Source: Verrucomicrobiota bacterium (GTDB lineage Bacteria > Verrucomicrobiota > Verrucomicrobiia > Chthoniobacterales > UBA10450). From it: a DNA stretch of 9,605 bases. A program made the position numbers and the translations under genes. The notes under the pieces were generated by a model. That model was given only the letters and a program-made list of their open reading frames with translations. It was not told the DNA's origin and did not search any database. Where the stretch lies: assembly GCA_003219335.1 (NCBI GenBank), contig QHOF01000009.1:1-9605 (forward strand). Reading direction: 5' to 3'. This document shows positions 6,064-9,605 of the stretch, piece by piece (the stretch's first letter is position 1; each line of letters starts with the position of its first letter).

Positions 6064-6660
6064 ATGAAACTGACTGCCCTGGCCGCCATAGTGTTTTCAA
6101 TTTTCACCCTCACTTTGGCGCAAGATTCATCGCGGAATCAAACGCAGACCGCAATTTTCGCGGGTGGCTGTTTCTGGTGCATTCAGCCAGCCTTCGACAA
6201 AACGCCGGGGGTCATTAAAACAGTAGTGGGTTATTGCGGCGGAACCGAGCCAAATCCGACTTACCAGCTCGTGTCCTCGGAAAAAACCAATTATCGAGAG
6301 TCGATCGAAGTCACTTACGACCCGGCGAAAATTTCCTATGAGCAGCTTCTCGACATTTATTGGCGCCAGATCGATCCCACCCAGGCCGATGGCCAGTTCA
6401 CCGATGTCGGGCCGAGTTATCGCGCAGCGATCTTTTACGGCAACGCCGAGGAGAAGAAAATTGCCGAGGCATCAAAGGAGAAGCTCGCGCGCTCGGGGAA
6501 ATTTAAGAAACCGGTCGTGACCGAAATTCTACCGGCAATGAGATTTTATCCAGCCGAGGCGTATCACCAAAAATATTACCAGCAGAACACGGAACACTTT
6601 GAAGCATTCGAGAAGGGATCTGGCCGGGTTTCCTTCAAGAAGAAAACCTGGGGCGAGTGA
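6064..6660 (+). CDS. msrA: Peptide methionine (S)-S-oxide reductase MsrA, exported
   Basis: 198 residues. MsrA reduces the S-form of methionine sulfoxide in oxidised proteins. The N-terminus MKLTALAAIVFSIFTLTLAQ looks like a signal peptide (cleavage near residue 19-23), so it probably acts outside the cytoplasm. The catalytic motif is GCFWC (35-39) with nucleophile C36; by spacing from E. coli MsrA the assisting residues E79, D114 and Y119 are all present, and the C-terminus has the family SGR...W pattern (186-196). There is no C-terminal resolving cysteine; C39 in GCFWC and C58 in GYCGG are the only other cysteines, so recycling must use one of them. Residue 41 is Gln where GCFWxxE usually has Glu. 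The ATG at 6064 lacks a clear Shine-Dalgarno sequence. The gene is convergent with the aminotransferase-like gene. Confidence 0.93.
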   Translation: MKLTALAAIVFSIFTLTLAQDSSRNQTQTAIFAGGCFWCIQPAFDKTPGVIKTVVGYCGGTEPNPTYQLVSSEKTNYRESIEVTYDPAKISYEQLLDIYWRQIDPTQADGQFTDVGPSYRAAIFYGNAEEKKIAEASKEKLARSGKFKKPVVTEILPAMRFYPAEAYHQKYYQQNTEHFEAFEKGSGRVSFKKKTWGE

Positions 6661-6669
6661 TAACGCGCC

Positions 6670-6721
6670 GGTAGGGACGGCGCACTGCGCCGTCCGGACG
6701 CCGCAGCGCGGCGTCCCTACC
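6670..6721. repeat. 52-bp double-hairpin element between convergent genes
   Basis: The outer 10-bp arms GGTAGGGACG (6670-6679) and CGTCCCTACC (6712-6721) are perfect. Inside are two perfect hairpins: GACGGCGC/GCGCCGTC (6676-6683 with 6687-6694, loop ACT) and GGACGCCGC/GCGGCGTCC (6696-6704 with 6708-6716, loop AGC). It starts 9 nt after the msrA stop and ends 24 nt from the stop of the opposing gene. It lacks a T-run, but could act as a bidirectional transcript end or 3' stabiliser. Its architecture resembles the element inside rarA. Confidence 0.75.
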
Positions 6722-6745
6722 ACAATGCTGCGATTAGAGTCGCAA

Positions 6746-7672
6746 CTACAGATCCACAACCTTCACACCTTCGCTCGCCGTGCGTTGGGCGTAGAGATCG
6801 CTCAGTCGTTTTGTCATCGGGCCGACTTTGCCGTCGCCGATCTGGCGATTGTCGATCCTGATCACGCCGGCCAGTTCGCCCATCGTGCCGGTGCAAAACA
6901 TTTCGTGGGCACCGTAAATATCGACGACCGACAAGTCGGTCTCGATGCAGCGAATCTTTTCGGCAGCACAAATCTCGATCACCGTTGCGCGAGTAATCCC
7001 CTCGGGGCAAGCCACCACGCGACTGGTGGCCAGGTCGCCGCTTGCTCGCGATTTATCGGAGTTGCGCACGATGAACACATGCGTCGCGTTCGTTTCTGCG
7101 ACAAAGCCGCGCGTATCCAGCATGAGCGCGTCGTCCGCGCCGGCGTTGTTTGCTTCGATTTTGGCCAGAATTGAATTGAGCAGGTTCGCGTGATGAATCC
7201 GCGGGTCGAGGACTTCTGGCGGCGGACGTCGGATTTTGCTCGTAATCAAAGTGAGCCCCGTCTTCGCGTAAACCGGCGCTTTATGTTCGGCGAGCACAAT
7301 CAAGGTCGGCCCGCCTTGGTTCAGTCGCGGGTCCATGCCCGACGTGATTTTCACGCCGCGCGTGAGCGTCAGCCGAATATGCACACCGTCACGCATCTTG
7401 TTCGCGGCGAGCGTGCGTTTGATTTCCTCGATGATTTTTTCCCGCGGCGGAATTTCGGTGAACGACAGGGCGCGGGCTGAACGCTCCAACCGATCGAGAT
7501 GTTCGTGGAGCTTGAAAATCCGGCCGTTGTACAGTCGCAAACCTTCCCACACAGCGTCACCACCCTGCACCGCCGAATCAAAGGGGCTGATTCCGGCCTT
7601 GTCGCGATGCACCAACTGGCTGTTGATGTTTACAATCAGATTGCGATTTCGTTCGTCGAATTTCTGAAGCAT
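6746..7672 (-). CDS. Class IV aminotransferase-like protein lacking the PLP lysine
   Basis: 308 residues of the branched-chain/D-amino-acid aminotransferase fold (PLP fold type IV). Family landmarks: SPFDSAVQGGDAVWEGLRLY (29-48), HLDRLERSARAL (58-69), LNSILAKIEA (165-174), DALMLDTRGFVAETNATHVF (181-200) including E193 that normally contacts the PLP ring nitrogen, PEGITRATVIEI (223-234) and EMFCTGTMGEL (257-267). At the position of the catalytic Schiff-base lysine (DPRIK in related enzymes) it reads DPRIHH: residue 160 is His, codon CAT at 7195-7193, and no Lys lies within ten residues on its N-terminal side. A standard transaminase reaction is therefore doubtful; naming it ilvE would overstate the evidence. 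Start ATG at 7672, without Shine-Dalgarno. It follows the sulfotransferase-like gene by 71 nt on the same strand, and I recall plant proteins fusing these two domains. Confidence 0.88.
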   Translation of the reverse strand: MLQKFDERNRNLIVNINSQLVHRDKAGISPFDSAVQGGDAVWEGLRLYNGRIFKLHEHLDRLERSARALSFTEIPPREKIIEEIKRTLAANKMRDGVHIRLTLTRGVKITSGMDPRLNQGGPTLIVLAEHKAPVYAKTGLTLITSKIRRPPPEVLDPRIHHANLLNSILAKIEANNAGADDALMLDTRGFVAETNATHVFIVRNSDKSRASGDLATSRVVACPEGITRATVIEICAAEKIRCIETDLSVVDIYGAHEMFCTGTMGELAGVIRIDNRQIGDGKVGPMTKRLSDLYAQRTASEGVKVVDL

Positions 7673-7681
7673 TGGTTTAAC

Positions 7682-7708
7682 CGCGGATTACGCGGACAGC
7701 GCGGATTT
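7682..7708. repeat. Three tandem 9-bp units (CGCGGANNN)
   Basis: CGCGGATTA, CGCGGACAG and CGCGGATTT follow one another at 7682-7708, in the 71-bp gap between the sulfotransferase-like and aminotransferase-like genes, just upstream of the latter's start. It could be a small repeat or a regulatory direct repeat. Confidence 0.4.
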
Positions 7709-7743
7709 TTGGTTGTAGGGCGTTTGTATCAAATGCCATCGAA

Positions 7744-8484
7744 TCAACAACGCAGCCGATGTTCATAAAGCCTTTGATAACACTCGCAACAGCGATCGTA
7801 AATTTCGCGCAAGTGCGCTGGCACTTCAGCGTGTTTCGCGCGATACGGCCGAAACGAGGTCGTCTTTGCCACCTCGCCGTACCAATGCTTTGCCCAGATG
7901 CCGTCGGTCTCGCGTAATCCCGGCGGCCAGGACAGCATCGACTTGCTGAACTCCACGCCGACTGCCTCGCACAGGAGTCGCAGCATTCGCTCCGGATTTT
8001 CGAGCACATCTTTCGCATCGAGAACCGGCCGGATCGCATTCGTCTGAGCGCAAACAAAATCGAAAATCTCGGCCTGTTGCACGAACCCGAGATCTTCCAG
8101 CGCAGGGTCTTCTCGTTTTTTCACATACGAGGCAATTACTTCACGCGGGTCGCGAATAAGAAAACAGTTCGTCACTGCGCCGAGCCATTCTCGATCTATT
8201 TCCGGCAAAAAATGGTGTGCCATCTGTTTCTGAAAAAAAATCTGCTTACCGTTCGGGATCGGCCCGGTCAGGCGCGAAACGACTTTGCGCCAATCGGTTT
8301 CGCCGGTAGCGATCACTTCATCTGCGCCGGGATGCTTTTTGCTGGTCGCCTTTAAATAATACGCGTAAAACGGCTCATCGACCACCGAGGTATCAGCTCG
8401 ATTGCCCCATGCGCGCATCATTGCAGTCGAGATGTTTCGCGGCCCAGACCACATCGCGATGCGAATGACCTCGGTGCGCGACAT
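7744..8484 (-). CDS. Sulfotransferase-like P-loop protein
   Basis: 246 residues. The N-terminal IRIAMWSGPRNISTAMMRAW (7-26) corresponds to the 5'-phosphosulfate loop of PAPS-dependent sulfotransferases, followed by VVDEPFYAYY (34-43), a typical second motif. FLIRDPREVIASY (108-120) is the 3'-phosphate-binding strand and helix (R111, S119). C-terminal GIWAKHWYGEV (195-205) is also conserved in this subgroup as I remember it. No signal peptide or membrane segment is visible, so it is probably cytoplasmic. The acceptor substrate is unknown. It is upstream of, and probably co-transcribed with, the class IV aminotransferase-like gene; a domain like this is N-terminal to such an aminotransferase domain in plant proteins. 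ATG start at 8484 without a clear Shine-Dalgarno; annotation transfer to a true sulfotransferase is moderate only. Confidence 0.85.
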   Translation of the reverse strand: MSRTEVIRIAMWSGPRNISTAMMRAWGNRADTSVVDEPFYAYYLKATSKKHPGADEVIATGETDWRKVVSRLTGPIPNGKQIFFQKQMAHHFLPEIDREWLGAVTNCFLIRDPREVIASYVKKREDPALEDLGFVQQAEIFDFVCAQTNAIRPVLDAKDVLENPERMLRLLCEAVGVEFSKSMLSWPPGLRETDGIWAKHWYGEVAKTTSFRPYRAKHAEVPAHLREIYDRCCECYQRLYEHRLRC

Positions 8485-8595
8485 AAGAAAAAGATTCTAA
8501 CCGGCGCGGAGGCTACTTTGAAATTGAAAATCCGAGGTCGAACGTGAGCGAAAGACCCAATTATGCCGCGCTAAGCTGAAGCAACTCGGCCATGC

Positions 8596-8694
8596 AAAAG
8601 CGGCGGAGCACCGCCGCACTCCAAAACGTGGCCGTAATTTTCACGCCCCGATCCGCGCTTGCGTTTTGGAGTGCGTGCGCTGCTGCGCCGCTTT
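8596..8694 (+). repeat. 99-bp palindromic element, copy 2
   Basis: Same length and orientation as the element at 2767-2865. The main arms CGCACTCCAAAACG (8615-8628) and CGTTTTGGAGTGCG (8662-8675) are a perfect 14-bp inverted repeat, and the left end carries the stem GCGGCGG/CCGCCGC with loop AGCA. The sequence between the arms differs from copy 1, whereas the arms and ends are conserved. It lies between the start of the sulfotransferase-like gene and the stop of the CHAP-like gene; I see nothing else in the 231-bp gap. Confidence 0.75.
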
Positions 8695-8715
8695 GGGTTC
8701 CGGCCACTACACGAA

Positions 8716-9270
8716 TTAGGTCTTCGCGAAAACGCCAATCAGCGGCCGACGCGATGGCGTCTTGGAGCGAAAATCGCTAACAAAACCGTTCTCGGTTCGG
8801 ATCTCAACATGCCCCGCCGCGCGCTTGGCGTCATACACCAACACAGACCCGACTGGTGCTTCGTAGGGATTTGATACCGGGAGTTTCTTGAATCCGTAAT
8901 TCTTCACCAGCTCCTGGCCGGCTTGTTTCGCCAGTGTCGTCTGCGGCCGGGACTTGACCACACCCGCGGCTACTAGCGCTTCCTTAACAAAATGCCAGCA
9001 CTTGGAAAGTGAGTGTGCGTGGGCGCGTTCCTCGGCAATGCTAGCCGCTCGGCGCAGTTTTGGATCGACCTGTGTATCGAGCTTTGCAAGCGGCTGCACG
9101 ATCTTCTTTGGATAATATTTATCGACAACGTCGGCGGAATGTTTTTTCCCGGAAGCATCGGTGTAATTAAACTTCGGCTTCGGCGCCGAGAAACCCAATG
9201 CCGCCGCCGGACGCGGGCAAAATGCCGCGCACCAGAGACTGATAACGATAATAGGGCAGATTTTTGGCAT
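8716..9270 (-). CDS. Exported CHAP/NlpC-P60-like cysteine hydrolase, putative
   Basis: 184 residues. A hydrophobic N-terminus (MPKICPIIVISLWCAAFCPRP) followed by AAALGFS looks like a signal peptide, so the mature protein is probably periplasmic or outside. The region from about 88 on has the order expected of CHAP-type amidases/peptidases: C91 at a helix start (SKCWHFVKEAL), then PYEAPVGSVLVYD (135-147), then H154 in GHVEIRT and D166 in VSDF, giving a plausible Cys-His-Asp triad. Such enzymes cut peptidoglycan peptides or amide bonds, but the substrate is not shown here. The frame is open to 9471, overlapping the upstream aldo/keto reductase gene; ATG at 9270 is chosen because GGAGAGGA lies 10 nt before it and the signal peptide then starts at residue 1. 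ATG at 9342 is possible but would put 24 residues ahead of the signal sequence. Confidence 0.78.
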   Translation of the reverse strand: MPKICPIIVISLWCAAFCPRPAAALGFSAPKPKFNYTDASGKKHSADVVDKYYPKKIVQPLAKLDTQVDPKLRRAASIAEERAHAHSLSKCWHFVKEALVAAGVVKSRPQTTLAKQAGQELVKNYGFKKLPVSNPYEAPVGSVLVYDAKRAAGHVEIRTENGFVSDFRSKTPSRRPLIGVFAKT

Positions 9271-9280
9271 AAAACGCGCG

Positions 9281-9288
9281 TCCTCTCC
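9281..9288 (-). promoter_or_regulatory. Shine-Dalgarno of the CHAP-like gene
   Basis: On the minus strand GGAGAGGA (9288-9281) precedes the ATG at 9270 by 10 nt. It is one of the few strong Shine-Dalgarno sequences in the window and decides the start over the upstream in-frame ATG at 9342. Confidence 0.55.
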
Positions 9289-9409
9289 ATCAATTCGGCT
9301 CAGGCCGCAACTGATTTTTTTTAGAAAACGTAAATTTTTCATTTGACATCTGCCGAATGGCCGAATCGACCTTGAGGCGCAGTTCCGAAGCGGCTGCGAA
9401 AGAGCCGCG

Positions 9410-9605
9410 TTACATCGACGAGACCGATTCCACCATGCGCCGGCGCATTTTTGCATCGGGAAGCCGGCCAAGCCCCGCGGCCATGTTATCTTCCATATGC
9501 TGGGGATTGTTTGTAGCAGGTATCACGCAAGTGACCGCCGGATGAGCCACAATCCACTTCAGAAAGAACTGAGCCCATGATCGACAATCGATTTCGGCAG
9601 CCCAA
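9410..9605 (-). CDS. Aldo/keto reductase, C-terminal part (runs off the window)
   Basis: The last 65 residues are visible, ending at TAA (9412-9410); the 5' part lies beyond position 9605. The reading WAAEIDCRSWAQFFLKWIVA then HPAVTCVIPATNNPQHMEDN and GLGRLPD matches the C-terminal region of NAD(P)H-dependent aldo/keto reductases, including the VIPAT strand and the following segment that contact the cofactor's 2'-phosphate/adenine side. Substrate cannot be told from this fragment. It is on the same strand as the CHAP-like gene and ends 139 nt before that gene's chosen start. The identification rests on motif order only but the match is distinctive. Confidence 0.85.
   Translation of the reverse strand, partial: WAAEIDCRSWAQFFLKWIVAHPAVTCVIPATNNPQHMEDNMAAGLGRLPDAKMRRRMVESVSSM

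Noticed and set aside
9344..9349. TTGACA on the plus strand as a -35 box
   Set aside because: No -10-like hexamer lies at suitable spacing and no plus-strand gene follows it in the window.
9271..9471. Open N-terminal extension of the CHAP-like frame
   Set aside because: It overlaps the end of the aldo/keto reductase on the same strand, and a signal peptide with a good Shine-Dalgarno begins at 9270.

Overview
The window carries ordinary bacterial chromosomal genes, packed closely and on both strands, with palindromic (REP/BIME-like) repeats in most of the gaps between them. GC content looks moderately high, several starts are GTG, and few genes have a strong Shine-Dalgarno sequence. Together with the protein flavour (RarA, ComEC and the sulfotransferase-like/class IV aminotransferase pair), this suggests a free-living soil or freshwater bacterium, most likely Verrucomicrobiota (Chthoniobacterales-like). 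That placement is inference from remembered family resemblance, not a search. No rRNA, tRNA, CRISPR array, transposase or phage gene was seen.

Layout. Positions 1-164: no supportable gene, but an imperfect palindrome. Positions 165-2025 (minus): rarA (AAA+ ATPase acting at stalled forks) followed 10 nt later by an MBL-fold-like protein whose Shine-Dalgarno sequence overlaps the rarA stop, so the two look translationally coupled. Positions 2026-2228: divergent intergenic region with three hairpins. Positions 2229-2723 (plus): UspA-type universal stress protein. Positions 2767-2865: 99-bp palindromic element, copy 1. Positions 2937-5257 (plus): comEC, the DNA-uptake channel gene, broken into two overlapping frames by a curious 20-nt offset repeat. 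Positions 5218-5799 (minus): trmB, overlapping the comEC tail by 40 bp. Positions 5924-6037: a long palindromic repeat. Positions 6064-6660 (plus): exported MsrA. Positions 6670-6721: double hairpin between convergent genes. Positions 6746-8484 (minus): sulfotransferase-like gene followed by a class IV aminotransferase-like gene that lacks the PLP lysine. Positions 8596-8694: 99-bp element, copy 2. Positions 8716-9270 (minus): exported CHAP/NlpC-like protein. Positions 9410-9605 (minus): C-terminal end of an aldo/keto reductase running off the window.

The genes do not form one pathway. Three themes stand out. First, housekeeping and repair functions: RarA, TrmB, MsrA, UspA and ComEC. Second, an apparent two-gene unit of a sulfotransferase-like P-loop protein and a PLP-fold protein with histidine in place of the Schiff-base lysine, the same pairing I recall as a fusion in plant proteins. 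Third, repeat activity: a REP-like double hairpin is inserted in frame inside rarA and adds about 20 residues between its domains, and related palindromes occupy most intergenic gaps.

The best candidates for something undescribed are the lysine-less aminotransferase/sulfotransferase pair, the translated palindrome in rarA, and the junction inside comEC, which may be biological or a strain-mixing assembly artefact.
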